Source of the DNA: Andrena cerasifolii
Lineage: Eukaryota; Arthropoda; Insecta; Hymenoptera; Andrenidae
Length of the DNA: 64,000 nt
NCBI RefSeq assembly: GCF_050908995.1
Contig: NC_135120.1
Location: 15,389,433-15,453,432 of the forward strand
Direction: 5' to 3'
Both the position numbers and the translations under genes were made by a program. The notes below the pieces were generated by a model. The model was not told the origin of the DNA and did no database searches. It saw nothing but the letters and a program-made list of their open reading frames with translations. Shown here in pieces: positions 11,250 through 22,591 of the stretch (its first letter is position 1; each line of letters opens with the position of its first letter).

Positions 11250-12480
11250 CTGAGCAAAATTATTTTTGACATTAATTTGTCTTATTTTTTATTAACATAA
11301 AAGAAAATATACCCAAGTTAGATTGGTAAATAAAACAAGTATTCGTAATACTTACTATTTCTATAATAAACTCATTTTTTTGTAATTTTGGACCTACGCC
11401 ATCTGCCAATTGAGGGGCTCAAATAAACACATATGTATTTCAACAAAAAATAAAAAAATGCATACAATTCCTCTGCTACTTTGATAAATACATTAATAGA
11501 ATTTAAAGACAACTTTTGCTGGCTCTTGCATGTTATTGAGATTCCGCTATTTCCTTAAAATAAAATTCTCTCGTGTGTGGATGGTAACGGAACATGACGT
11601 GTACAAAATGCTGACTGTATTCAAAGGACGTACTTCCGATTTCTTTCGAATAATGCAATATTGAATTTCATATGACGCTGGATGTAATATTCCTTGCGTC
11701 CTTTCTATATCCGTTTCATCGCGCGAAATCTGGAATCATGAGAGCCGATCATACGTAAGTAGATTCCTTATTTGCCCCCAATGCATCGTTGCAGGTAGGT
11801 ATATCATAAGTTATGTAATAAATCTTGCCATGATTCGTGAGTGCTTCTAGAAATAGACTTGGGACTTTGGAATTATTTAGTAGTGCCTAAATTGAGTATT
11901 AACTCTCGTCAACGTGAACTGGGGTATTAATCTCGTTAGATCAAATGCGATTCTGCGATTAGATAGCGACAGTAACTTAAGTGCTTTCTCATTAATAAGG
12001 ATATCGTAACGTGATAGTAATGATTAATTAATTGTACTATTAATATTTACTACTTAATCATTAAAAACGGGAACGCCCCACATTTACAGAAACATATACA
12101 AAAATAACATACAGTGTTAGCGATGACATCGTGCCGCCTGTTAAATCCAAAAACAAGTTAAAGAATTGAGAGAAGATCTACCCTAAATGTCTCCAAAGTA
12201 CAAGATTCGAAAACTCATCTGAAAAATCATAAAATAAATCTGCATTATCAGCGAGACCCTTGACAGAGCTAGTCACAGGGATATTGTGCGTAGGATTCGA
12301 CTGCAAACTATTGAATTATTTCATTTATCACGAAAGATATTATAGGTACCACCGTCTGCATGAAAGGAGGTTGACTGGAAAATATTGGTTGTCAACCAGA
12401 AAAGTGTGGTCCACTTAATAAGACATTTAATCAAGTGTCTGAGGTACAAAGATTTACTCTAAACTCTGATTTATTCCAAG
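11250..12480. other. AT-rich DNA, no gene seen
   Basis: No supported frame was found. At 11792-11800 a CAG directly abuts GTAGGTAT, a weak juxtaposed acceptor/donor motif with only a partly pyrimidine-rich lead-in. Confidence 0.5.
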
Positions 12481-13690
12481 TATTAAGTTCCGTTGTGACA
12501 CCGCGTGCCCCGAATGACATCTCGCGCTCGTAACACTGCCGCAATACGCATCAGCGAATCCACCCCCAATTTCCCCCGAAGTCTGTAAAGCTAGCCACAG
12601 TCAGGATCGAATACGTAAAACACCGGACGATAAACTCTTAATCCCACACCTCGCAAAATTCATTCCACCCTCGCTCCTACAAAACGCCACCGACAACACA
12701 GCTCTGCGCGCCAATACCTTCCGCCACGTTCGTCACGCATCCCCGAAATAACTCCCCTCGTTTGGCCGCCAGTGTCGCGATTCGCGATAAACAAACAATA
12801 AACGTTCGGAGCGGATTCGTCGGGCGTAAATCGGGCTTTCGGTCGAGCAAAGATCCGGCCACGGTAATCTTCCCTTATCAGAATGGATCGTGTAATGCCT
12901 CGTAACGAGGATGCAATGTCATCTGAAATCCCTGCCACGTAGGAGGAGCACGGGGTTGGGGTAGCGGCTCTGCGGAGGATCGTTGGATTCACAGGAATGA
13001 CGAAACGCATCTCCGTATGTAACAGTACAGGTATACCCACCCCGATCCCCGCGCACATACACGCCGGCTACGTGCATTTCGGGCACGAGCAAGAAGCACA
13101 CAGCCACGGGGCGTTAGGTGGCGCGGAACGGGGACAGAAAGAGCGGCTGGCGCCGTGGAACGGAGAGAGAGGGTTGTAAACGGACGAGCATGCGAGGCAA
13201 AGGCAACCAAGCGGGGAATCGGCGGGAGCTAGAGCTGAATTAGCATGGCTATCTGGGTAATATATTGGACTGTATCGTTGGACACGACCAGCCAGAGCCA
13301 CGTGATATACTGACACCCCGGGTTTTATTGGCAGTACGTAGTCCACCCTCTCTACCCTAGCTTTTCAGCTAGCCTCACCTCTGCCGGCCCTTGACGCCTG
13401 GCTTATCCACTTTCCCCGTTAATCCGGCAACCGTAGTCGGCCGCCAGCGCTAAAAAATGTATTCCCTTTCCATTACGGTCCCTTTTTCGCTGCGCCGCCT
13501 GTGTGCCGAGGCTGTGCACCGAGCAGCGCGATGACTGTACCCGTATCAAGAGATTTTCGCGACGGTGTTACGACTTTGATGAAGGGGAGGTAACTGCGGC
13601 GGGGTTTCCTCAATCCACAGACTCTCCAGTCGAATTCGGAACTAGAGTTAATTGGCTTTTACAATCAGAATTAGAACTACCGTGAGGTTT
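12481..13690. other. CpG-rich block, no recognisable gene
   Basis: A long CpG-rich stretch has overlapping open frames on both strands (12660-13058, 13068-13346 minus; 12997-13179 plus). Their products are arginine-, alanine- and cysteine-rich and share no domain logic, which is typical of stop-poor GC-rich DNA. No splice-site pair frames any of them convincingly. Confidence 0.5.
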
Positions 13691-14603
13691 TACTGACTTG
13701 CTTGGGGTTGGTTGCAAGGGGTTTTCGTACAGAAATTAATGATGTGGTGGTGCGTTGGTGGGGAACGAATGGAGGGAGGTACGGTTGGCTTCCAAGCGTT
13801 GATATCTGTGGTACTTTTAGGTAATAAGGTATCGTCAGTATCATACTGACTGGCGGGGGTCTTGCAGACATCCGAGTCCTGGAGTTTTGGTGTATGTAGT
13901 TAGTCTGGGAAATTCCTAAGAACGGGCCTCCCTTGTGGGGAGCAGCAGGCCCCGTGGAGGTTTGGAACGGTATCGTTTGCAAAACTACAGGCTGTACTTT
14001 ATAATTTGAAGTGAAGACGATTCGAAAGGAAGGACAGTGTTCACTGTGATTTATGTATAATTGGAGAGCGTGACGCGGGGTCTGCACGCCGCTGTTTGAT
14101 GTTTGGAAGCTCTTGTTGCCGCTGGATGTATAATAAATTCATCGCGAAAATTGATACACTTGACACATTCCAGAAATTTGTTCCTTAGTCAAAATTTGTC
14201 GGTAAAAAGTAATCGGTGGGTTTCTTTAAAAATAAATCCATGGCTTTGGCGGGACCTCGAGGCTCGCGCGCGACTATCGATCGCGGACGGTAATTAACGC
14301 GCGGTACACCCGAGAAAAATCGAAAGCGATCAAGCGTCGGTACGCTCTGCTAACTAATTACCCGCCATGGATCGTGATTGCATCGCTTTGTCAGTCTCTC
14401 TGACTAGCCCTCGCCTCACCTGCTGGATTTACATTCCGATATTTGTTTCACGAAACTTGTGTTCCGCCTGTTTTTGCCCGATACCTCGGTCGCAACTAAA
14501 TTCGATAACACTTTACCTCAGAGTATCCTGTCTGTATGTACCTACATCGACATTTCTGGGTTTGACTAGGTAGGCTGTATATTTTTAGGCTGTATCATTT
14601 CAG
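13691..14603. other. Mixed DNA, no gene; CpG patch near 14.25-14.37 kb
   Basis: From 13691 to 14100 the plus strand is G- and T-rich. Between 14255 and 14370 a compact CpG-rich patch contains CGATCG and two TAATTA-type words, a composition seen in insect regulatory DNA. No coding support was found. Confidence 0.45.
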
Positions 14604-15030
14604 TATATTTTTATATAAAAATACGGAAGGATTTTTTTTCAATGTGTAGTTTCGATTATATCAATGAAAAACGGCCATTAGTGATAACCATGAAGCCGTT
14701 TTCTTTGATAAAATCGAAACTATACAATGGAAAAAATCCCTCCATCATTCAGTAGATTTTTATATAAAAAATAAGCCCACAAAATTTCAGAAAGATTGGT
14801 GCAGCAGTTTTTGAGATATCTTGCTCACCGTTTTTAAAAAGGCTTCTTGGATGTCGTTGTATTTTCATTATAAACGTAAATATTTTTCTACAAAAAAAAT
14901 ACCAAATGTTCTTTAAATATTGCTCTTTTAAATGTAAAAAGTTCTGTAAGAATATATGCTTCCGCTTTTTAAAAAAAAATTCACAAACATTCGCTTATTT
15001 TCAGCCTCCTGACTAGGTACCTGTAACCCC
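14604..15030. mobile_element. Foldback repeat with TTAA terminus (copy 1)
   Basis: Arms at 14629-14675 and 14695-14739 form an imperfect stem of about 46 bp around a 19-nt loop. An outer pair of TTTTTATATAAAAAT-like arms lies at 14604-14622 and 14757-14772. The part from 14831 to about 15013 is homologous to both arms of the larger palindrome at 31819-32381 (shared words include AAAAAGGCTTCTTGGATGT). The right end reads GGTACCTGTAACCCC followed by TTAA at 15031-15034, suggesting a TTAA-specific element. The left boundary is uncertain. No protein is encoded. Confidence 0.6.
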
Positions 15031-15076
15031 TTAATTCTCCTTTTATTCATATCACAAATTTTGGGTCTATACTTAC

Positions 15077-15110
15077 CTGCCACCGCCAATCTTGCATTGT
15101 ACCCACGCCA
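15077..15110 (-). other. Candidate 34-nt micro-exon
   Basis: On the minus strand a strong acceptor (CTCTTTTGTTTCAG) is followed after 34 nt by a near-consensus donor, GGCAG|GTAAGTAT. The enclosed 34 nt is GC-richer than its flanks and open in the longer minus-strand frame 14928-15167. Both splice signals are visible in the sequence, but whether they are used is unknown. It lies just outside the TTAA end of the neighbouring foldback repeat, so it could also be part of a repeat. Confidence 0.25.
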
Positions 15111-15234
15111 CTGAAACAAAAGAGGTGCATTCCTCGAAACATCGAAATCGGACAGCCTCGAGAACATTTGTAACAGCAGCCTGACATCTTCATATCAGTA
15201 TGCACAGAAAAATGTACACTGCGTCCAAGAAAAA

Positions 15235-16470
15235 AAAAATCGAAAATGTAGCACAGTCTACAGCGCGTAGATTTCCAGATCCATGATAGCAGCGAAAGTG
15301 TTAAGAACGACCCTCACACATCGTTCCTGTCTTTCGTTTTCGCTCGTCGCCAATATTATCGGCACGGCGGAAGTTATTCAGGAATAAAGGTCGGACGTGG
15401 GCGCGCGCTCCCCTCGCGTCAATTTCTAACGGGGGGAGGGGGGGAAGACGTTCGCAGACGTTATTGGGAGGGGAATTGATATCGAAGGTGGCGATAGGAA
15501 GCCCGTAGTCCTTCGCGAAATAAATTGATCCGAGGGATTCGTTGGTGCAACAGCATTCTTACGAACGTGGTAACGAGTTATATACCGTGGCCATTCGGCG
15601 CAGGTGCGCGCCTCTCGCTTGCTTCCTCCGTGTCACACAACTTTCGCGTTATTGCGATCTGCTCTTCGACACAATCGGCTTATCCCCGTGATTTACTCCC
15701 TTTTAAAGCGGCCCGAAACGCCTCGACTTCACCGCGCCCCGATCGTTCCTTCTGCTTTCTCATGGCCCCCCTTTTCTTGCCTCCTCCCCCCCCCCCCCCC
15801 CCTCAACGAAGAAGTTTTACGATTCAAAGTTCTTTCGTTGTTCGTTAAAGCCGAACGAATTCACGGGCGGAAGATTGGGCGACGGGAAAGCCACTTTTCA
15901 GAAACGCACGATCGTATTATTTTACTGGAAAGGCTCGCATGCCTCCCCTTCCCACCGGTGGTGTTAAAACTTTACGAGCACCTCGAAACGCGGCGGATTT
16001 CTTTCCGCCGCGAGACTTTTCTCGTTCGTTTTCTGATCGGCGACCTTGGATCTCAGCGTGGGCTCGCCGTGGTCCTGCACTCTTCTCGATATTCCTTCCT
16101 CCTCGATTCGCAGAGGAAGCTGCGCAGCGAGCCAGGATCTTCGTTGCTAGTGATTGATGCGGCTCGACGATGAGGATTTCGTGGCGCGCCGTGTATGTTG
16201 GAGGAGTAATGTGTCATTGTTTGGGGAAAGGTATGAAATTGCTTTGTGTCCTTTTATGAACGTAAACTATGGTGAGGATCTGGGAAGATGAATGAAAAAT
16301 TGGGAAATGGAAGGAAAAGAATTGCTTTGCAAGTGACCAGAGTTTGAATTTTTTTGTAGACATGTTAATAGGGCGAGGGGTCTTTGAGAGAACATAATTA
16401 CAAACATTTATATTGGTTTTGTGGTATTTTCTAACAAAAGGCTACTCGTTTGGAACAATGAGGTAGTATA
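15235..16470. other. CpG-rich block with G- and C-runs, no gene
   Basis: The block holds a 14-base G-rich run (six G, A, seven G) at 15431-15444 and an uninterrupted run of 17 C at 15786-15802. Frames of 189 and 107 residues cross it on the plus strand but consist of low-complexity proline/arginine/serine sequence and run through the poly-C, so they are treated as chance. After 16180 the DNA is AT-rich. Confidence 0.5.
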
Positions 16471-17033
16471 CAGTCTGTTCCACAAGAGCGTACTCCTCGT
16501 GTCTCCGAAAGGAAACATTAGATTTAAAAAAAATCTATATTGCCGAAAAATACGTTTTATGAACTAATACGCAATTACCTAGTACATGTATGGTCCAGTC
16601 TCCGTTGTTGTCGATAATCGCTTGACACCGTTTAGGCATGCTTTCAACTAACTTTTTTGCATACTCCGAAGAAAAGGACCACATTTCTCGAATTTCTCGA
16701 GGTAACTGCTTGACCGTGAATAGTCGTTTTCCTTGAAGCTTGTGCTTTATGAAACCCTAAACGTTTTCGATTGGATTCGCATCAGACGATTGTGCAGGCC
16801 AGTGCAAACGTTACGATGCTCTTCACTTCTTTCCATGTCGTGCAAAACCGTAAAAAAATAGGAAGCTCTTATTTTAAAAAATCGCCTGTTTTCTACGGAA
16901 TCGCAAACTAAAATTCCATACGTGTTAATTAGCGTAGTAGAAGACACTTTTCTCCTTCGAATTCTCAAGGGCCCACTCCTTCTTAAAGTACAGGACCGTG
17001 GCTACGAGGAGCACGCTCTAGTGGAACAGACTG
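16471..17033 (-). mobile_element. Tc1/mariner element, internally deleted
   Basis: TIRs of about 32 bp open with CAGTCTGTTCCACAAGAGCG at the left. The right end, on the complement, reads CAGTCTGTTCCACTAGAGCG, with only about two further differences. TA dinucleotides flank both ends (16469-16470 and 17034-17035), the Tc1/mariner target duplication. At 563 bp the copy is less than half the length of an autonomous Tc1 element. The interior retains part of a transposase on the minus strand, described separately. Termini and TSD are well preserved relative to the broken coding part. Confidence 0.9.
16535..16968 (-). pseudogene. Tc1-family transposase C-terminal fragment, broken
   Basis: The minus strand between about 16810 and 16535 reads as the end of a DDE/D transposase. 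It has HWPAQSSDANPIENV, matching the family motif WPAQSPDLNPIENVW, then GFIKHKLQGKR and a helical tail with AKKLVESMPKRCQAII. The W of the motif is replaced by a TAG stop. Upstream, 16968-16820 continues in another phase with GPLRIRRRKVSSTTLINTYG, so at least one frameshift is present. The N-terminal DNA-binding domain and first catalytic aspartate are absent. Non-functional. Confidence 0.85.
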
Positions 17034-17035
17034 TA

Positions 17036-19362
17036 ACTCGATTAATTGGCACCTCCTAAATCATTGCAACTGTTTTAATTACTGGTACACTCATAATGGA
17101 GAGTATGACACGCAAGATCCTGTGGGGTAGAAAATAAAACTTACTTTTCACGTAGTTGATTCGCTCCTCAAGGCGTGTCAGCTAATGACTTTCTATAACG
17201 TTAATTGTAATTACTTTGCTATTCTGGAGACTAATTACTATGGGTACAACCGTAGGGACTGATTGTTCGTTAAATTGTGACTATCGATCTGACTATCTTG
17301 TTCCCTAGACGCAGCCATTTTAACGTCCATCACTGACGTGCAGATTTCTTTCTTTATGATCTCTTTAATTAGAATGCTGTCTTATCGAAGCAGCAATTAA
17401 ACTCGATATAACAGTTTTATCTTACGTTGTCAGCGTGAAAATAGGTGTAATATAATAAAGCAGTGGGTTGAATATATTAGTAGGTTTTGATGCTTTTAAA
17501 AATGAATTGCTATTGGAGGATATGTTTTAAAATAGTTCATTGATATATTTCAAACAATCATATAATTTCTTGAAACTTAACTTTTGAATTTAATACACTA
17601 ATATTTCTACGGTTCGAAACTACAGCTGCATAAAGAGTTACTTAATGTACTTAAGGTTACGCCATTATTTTCTTTTATATTTTACACATTAGTAAATGAA
17701 ATTAGTTTTATTAATTTTTACTTCATGGTAGGAGACATATTGAAGAACGGAGTTTTCTTTAAGTAAAGAGAATTAAACCGAGTGGTTAATTAACAGGACG
17801 CGGGAGAGGTTTGAGAGAAGTTTCCTTGGAAAACTTGGCCTACATTTACCTCAACTTTAAGAAATTTAAACATTCCCTCGAAAAGCGTACTAGATATGTA
17901 GAATTGACCCTATATTGGGTAAACTTTCCGTCCCTCTACTTACTTTGAGAACCTAAAACCAACAGTATTCCTTCAGCAAGTAAAATCGGGGCGTCCAATA
18001 ATAACATAAACCATTTTGTAATAAAACTTTTTCCAATTTTATTCAGTTAATTCGTGGTGAAAAGTAGTGCTCAAAAGCAATAAGGGCCGAATAATAAAAT
18101 GTTTACTCACGGAGCGATATTATAGTCATATAAATATGCATAGTAGTTTATCATCGTTATTTAAATTTGTTTTACTTTAACAAATTTATATTGAAAACGT
18201 TGTCCAAACTACTCTGTATTTAAATATCAAACAACACATAACACAGTGAGTGCAAACGAGAAAAATTGCAATATGTCAGCCATTTCCTGCCTCATACATT
18301 GAAATTTCAAAAGCGTGAAATACAGTATTGCAAATTAAATCAGTGATGATCCCTATATCATGTCACTCCTGTGATTTGTCTATTAAGCTTACATATCCCA
18401 TTGTTATTAAGACTTATTAGCATACAAATTATTAGAAACACCCAAGTGAGACAAGACCTCTAACAAGATCTACTACACGACTGTCTAAAAGCGGGGCCAT
18501 AGAAATTTTCTGAATTTTAAAATCTAACTTTTGTTAGAAACACTTTTTAGTGAAATTATCGGAAATGCCTAAGTAATCGTGCATTGAGTTGAAGTGATCA
18601 CCCTGTATAAGGAGGCCTTAAAATATTTAAACCGCATAGGGCCTCAAAGGGTTTTAAGCCGGCCCTGACCTCGATGCACCAGTACCCCATTAATATTTCA
18701 AGTGATTCCTCACAGACGGATTCTCACTCCCAAAAATATTAATCTACACTTTTAATTAATTGTTCCACAAAGAACCAGCCTCTTCCCGTTTGTACAACCA
18801 ATAACAGACCACTCTGTTCGGAACGAAAGATGAAGAGGAGGGAAAAAAATATTACTGCATGCACATGCATGGTGTGAGACAATGAATGAAAAGAATGTAA
18901 GGGAGAGAGAGAGAGAGTGGCGGAAGAGGGTTGAAGAAAGAAAGACAAGAGGGAAAGGGCCGACAGAGTGAGGTGGAAAGATTGAGTCTGTTCAGCGACT
19001 AGCAGCGGTTTTTACGCGCGACCTGTTTACACGACAATACCTTTGACACACTCGAGCCTGCGGTATCACGACTTGAAGCGACATTTCTATCTGCCCGCGT
19101 GCGTTCTCCCTGGAATTGTACGTCTCCTGCACCCGTGTGCCATTGTATTCTTTAGCAGCGTGCCTCGTAAGAGGTGTTTTCAAACAGCCCACCGAGTAAC
19201 GTTGAATCGCTCGTCGGGAAACCCTCTTGATTCCCTAGCTTCTTACGGCCACGTAGAATTGTTCTCGGGTTGCTTACGAATCGGAGCACACACGACCACG
19301 ACGGTTCCCTGCTACTTTTTCTTCGGTTTTAGAAATCCATTCAGGATTTGAAGTCGTGCGAG
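17036..19362. other. AT-rich DNA with solo transposon-end-like motifs, no gene
   Basis: No supported gene was found. Near 18598-18612 the complement reads TATACAGGGTGATC, like a Tc1/mariner end. At about 18655-18668 the complement reads CAGGGCCGGCTTAA, like a hAT end. No inverted partner was found for either. A GA microsatellite lies at 18902-18917 inside a purine-rich stretch (18830-18960). Confidence 0.45.
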
Positions 19363-20680
19363 TTTCACTCTCTGCGTTTGCACTCCCGCGAGGTTTCTTA
19401 AGGGGGTAAAACGTAGTACTATTGAACGACTGAAATCGACGGTTTCTTGCCGGTTGGATCGCTTAGACACCAAATAATCACCATACGGGCATTTTTCACA
19501 GTTTCTTATGTACGCTTTTACAAGTAATGTGAAATAAAAAAATTGTCAGAATGTTGAAAGTTATTCGAGTTATTTGAAGCTAAAGATGGTCCCGTGTAGC
19601 GCGCACCTGTAATCAGTGTACATAGTCCCAGGTGAACCAATCATCTAAAAGCAAAATGCTTAGGGGTGAGTAATTCCTACGCTGATAGTTATCGTGTGAA
19701 ATTTTGCTGGGCGAATTTAAACAAAAATTGTGAAAATTAGACACGATTCAATTTTTGCCCACATTTTTATGGGGATAAATCGTCTTTAATCAGTTATAAA
19801 ATGTTTTACAAACGTCCAATGTTGATGCGGAAATTCCACACGATAGAGAATGGAATTCTACAGCTTCAGTTAAAATTTTAATTGAAAATATTCATTCGTT
19901 CAAGAGTTATGATGTATACCGTGTTTGAAAATGTAGTTTCGAGATAAACGGCTTCAAAGTGTAGTCCTCTACGCCAATACCGCTCTGCGAGGCCGTTACT
20001 CGACGGTGCACTCAATTACGTTCAGAGCTATAATTTCCGTAATTATTCGAGTTTTTTCGCGAAACATTGTTGTAAATGTTCAAGAAGCATGGCACCTTCA
20101 GAATTAATAATAATAAAAAAATCGATTTTTCAAGATCGGGGGATTTTTAAGGGGAGATTTTACTTCTCCGTGCCCACAAAGCTGATTTTCTTTTGTATTC
20201 TACTGTAGCTTGTAGTGTTATAAATATTCTGGTAAAATCTTCAGTCGAAATTCGGAAAATTAACAAAGTTGCGATAGTTTGAAGGAAGTTGCGCACAGTG
20301 CTGTGCATTTGCAGCTTCCCACGACTTCTTAAGGGGGCTTTCTACTTCGTCGTGACCGAAAAATCGATTCTTTTTCTTGCATTCCCCCGCGGTTTATAGT
20401 CTTAGGAATACTCGAGTGAAATTTGAAGTCGAAATTCGAGAAGTAAACAAAGTTAGGAAAGTTTGAGGCAGGTGGCTCGCAGTGTTGACTTTCTGCGTTC
20501 GCACTTTCCCAGGGCTTCTTAAGAGGGCTTTCTGCTTTCCCGTGACCGAAAAACCGATTGCTTTTCTTGTAGTTTATAGTCTTGGAAATCTCCCAGTGAA
20601 ACTTTAAGCCGAAATTCGAGGAGGTAACAAAATTACGAGAGTTTGAAAGAGGCGATGTGCTTCTATAATAGCGCAAGGAG
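19363..20680. repeat. Diverged tandem array, period about 182-190 bp, with a 0.75-kb interruption
   Basis: Three adjacent diverged units start near 20149, 20331 and 20521 (spacings 182 and 190 bp). Each begins TTAAGGGG/TTAAGAGG, continues with TTTCTACTTC-like sequence and GTGACCGAAAAATCGATT, and ends with GCRTTYGCA before the next TTAA. A fourth, partial unit end (GCGTTTGCACTCCC leading to TTAAGGGGG) lies at 19377-19405, separated from the array by about 740 bp of different sequence. The minus-strand frame 20329-20784 runs through two units, so it shows a repeated protein string (NFVYFSNFDFKFH and NFVTSSNFGLKFH), an artefact of the repeat. Confidence 0.65.
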
Positions 20681-21000
20681 AAAGACCTCGTGCGTGCACA
20701 GACTCTCCAATGTTTTGGAAGTAGATTAGGACAGAGAATGATTTTTAACCCGAGCAGTCCCATTACAATTAAAATATTTATCAAATGTAATTTAAATTTT
20801 CGAGATGACGAGGATTTTCAGATGACGAGGATGTCTTGGAGAAGACTTTTCTCTAAAAACACGAAGGGAGAACTCTTGGTGAAGAGTTTTCAGTTTTATA
20901 TGTGGGCTCACCATGCCCGTGCAGGTGTTGAATCGAAAAGCTGGTTTCTTAAAAAAATCCCGAATTCTGCTACGTTTTTAGTCCAAAGAATAGGATTCCC
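20681..21000. other. Mixed DNA, no gene
   Basis: A 105-residue plus-strand frame crosses this stretch but lacks family features. The interval ends at a CCCCCCTTAA string (about 20999-21008), which is an inverted TTAAGGGGG like the unit starts of the neighbouring array. Confidence 0.4.
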
Positions 21001-21182
21001 CCCTTAAAGTAATTGTAAAGTAGCTTTTATAGGACAAAGTGCTAAAGGGATGTCCGGGGTAGCTTATATTTTCCGCAGGGCTATAGAGAGTAACTATGCA
21101 AAATTTGGTACAGATAGGTCAAAGGATGTAGTAGTTAATAGGGAACATACAAACAGACATTTTATGTTATATATATAGATTA
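21001..21182 (+). repeat. Possible LINE/SINE 3' end
   Basis: The stretch ends in AAATTTGGTACAGATAGGTC, then ACATACAAACAGACATTTTA and TTATATATATAGAT. This layout, with a phrase about a tested variable followed by ACAxACAAACAGAC and a TATATATAGAT tail, is common at the 3' end of arthropod RTE-like LINEs and their SINEs. It is recognised by pattern only and no coding part is present. Confidence 0.4.
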
Positions 21183-22389
21183 TTCGAGATAGAATAAAAG
21201 TGACGTTGTCCCTTTCTGCGGGTCGCGACAGCATAATGTAGTGCTGCTGCTAGACGGACCCAGACGTCTCATCGTCTGAAGTTGACAGCCGCATTACGAA
21301 TCAGACCGCCAGCAACAGTTGTGACAGAAACAGCTTTTATTCCTCCTACCAAAGAACGAAGTGGACTTACTTCCTAGCCCTCCTGCGTTCACCCTTCACT
21401 GGTATCACGTACTACTTATCTCTGAAATCAGTATCACTACTCACGAAATTAACGTGGTGTTTAAAATTCTCGCGTTGAACTCGAAATTAAGCCGTCCACT
21501 CATGTCCGACAATATTTCTCCTAAGTAGACAATTTCCTTTCATTCTGAGTAACAGATCCTTAGATTTGATTCGATATCGAAACAAGAAAGGACTTAACAC
21601 AAATGCAACTTTTTCGCAACTAAATATTACAACCCAGCTGAGCATTTTTCTCCACTGAATCTATTAAAAGATACGGAGTATAATCACGAGGGAGTAGGAA
21701 GAACGCGTTCAATTCGAGACGAAACAGCGGCGAACGATCCCCAGCGGATTAAATTAACTCCAATCAATTCCGTGGGGATTAACTCGTTATTAACTGGCCC
21801 GCCCCATTCCCTTGGTCGTTGTATTGGCGCAATTTGTTTTTTTTTTGCTCGCACTCGCGGACGATGCGCCTGTGATGTAACTGTAACTGTAATATATCTA
21901 TGGCCGAGCGAAATCCGCGTAGCGTACATCCAGGCCCGCCGATATCGAGCGTATCAACCTAGTAAAACGATATACAAGCAAGCGAGTGAGGAAGGGACGG
22001 CGCGGGCGGCGGGTCTGTGACATAGGAGCCAGCTTGTCGAGTTTGTTTCCGATGTTTGCTAAATGCAGTCAAAGTGCATGTGAATTACCGCATTAACCTG
22101 GACTTCAGCCTCTGTGCTGTCACCGTTCCCGTAATTAAAACATTCTTGTCACCGAGCGAAACGTCACTGCAAACAGGCATGCCGATCATTTCGATTTGGA
22201 CCCATTTGCCGGTCAAATTAATTAGCGGCCTCGCCGGCAGGTGTAACTCGATAGGGGACTAACGGCTGGTGAAGTCGAAGAATGCGCACCGTCAAATGTG
22301 GATTCGAAGATCCTGTGATAGAGTTGTGTTTGCGCTTATTGGATGGCTGGGACTTTGTTAACTCTGGGTTATTGAAGGTATTGGCACAC
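21183..22389. other. Mixed DNA, no gene; CpG-rich 21.68-22.27 kb
   Basis: Short frames on both strands lack domain content. A stretch around 22200-22260 combines AATTAATTAGCGG with CpG-rich sequence, a composition consistent with regulatory DNA but unproven. Confidence 0.45.
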
Positions 22390-22591
22390 ATGGAGGGTTC
22401 AGAAGCCAATCAGTGTAAGTCCATTAGCATTAAAACCGAGGTTTACACTGCTTGTCCTCTGAATAATTTTGCCTAGTAATTTCGTGGTCAATATAATGGT
22501 CATTTATTTTAACAGTAAAGAGGAGTTTGAACTGCGTAACTTATTTTCAGGGAATGTTGGACTTACACTGATTGGCTTCTGAACCTTCCAT
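22390..22591. mobile_element. Near-perfect 34-bp inverted repeat, MITE-like
   Basis: Arms at 22390-22423 and 22558-22591 are inverted copies differing at one of 34 positions. The core is TTCAGAAGCCAATCAGTG followed by TAAGTCC. The spacer is 134 bp. Weaker inverted similarity (TGGCA) continues just outside both arms, so the true ends may be a few bases further out. I could not assign a convincing TSD. No protein is encoded. The very low arm divergence suggests recent insertion or selection on pairing. The superfamily is not recognised. Confidence 0.6.

Noticed and set aside
15604..16173. 189-codon plus-strand open frame, the longest in the window
   Set aside because: It runs through a poly-C tract, overlaps other open frames in a stop-poor CpG-rich block, and is low-complexity with no domain features.
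18480..18670. Possible hAT element ending CAGGGCCGGCTTAA (complement)
   Set aside because: Only one terminus is present; no inverted partner or 8-bp duplication could be found.
20329..20784. Minus-strand frame with an apparent repeated protein motif
   Set aside because: The protein repetition is a direct result of the approximately 190-bp DNA tandem repeat; the frame starts and ends arbitrarily.
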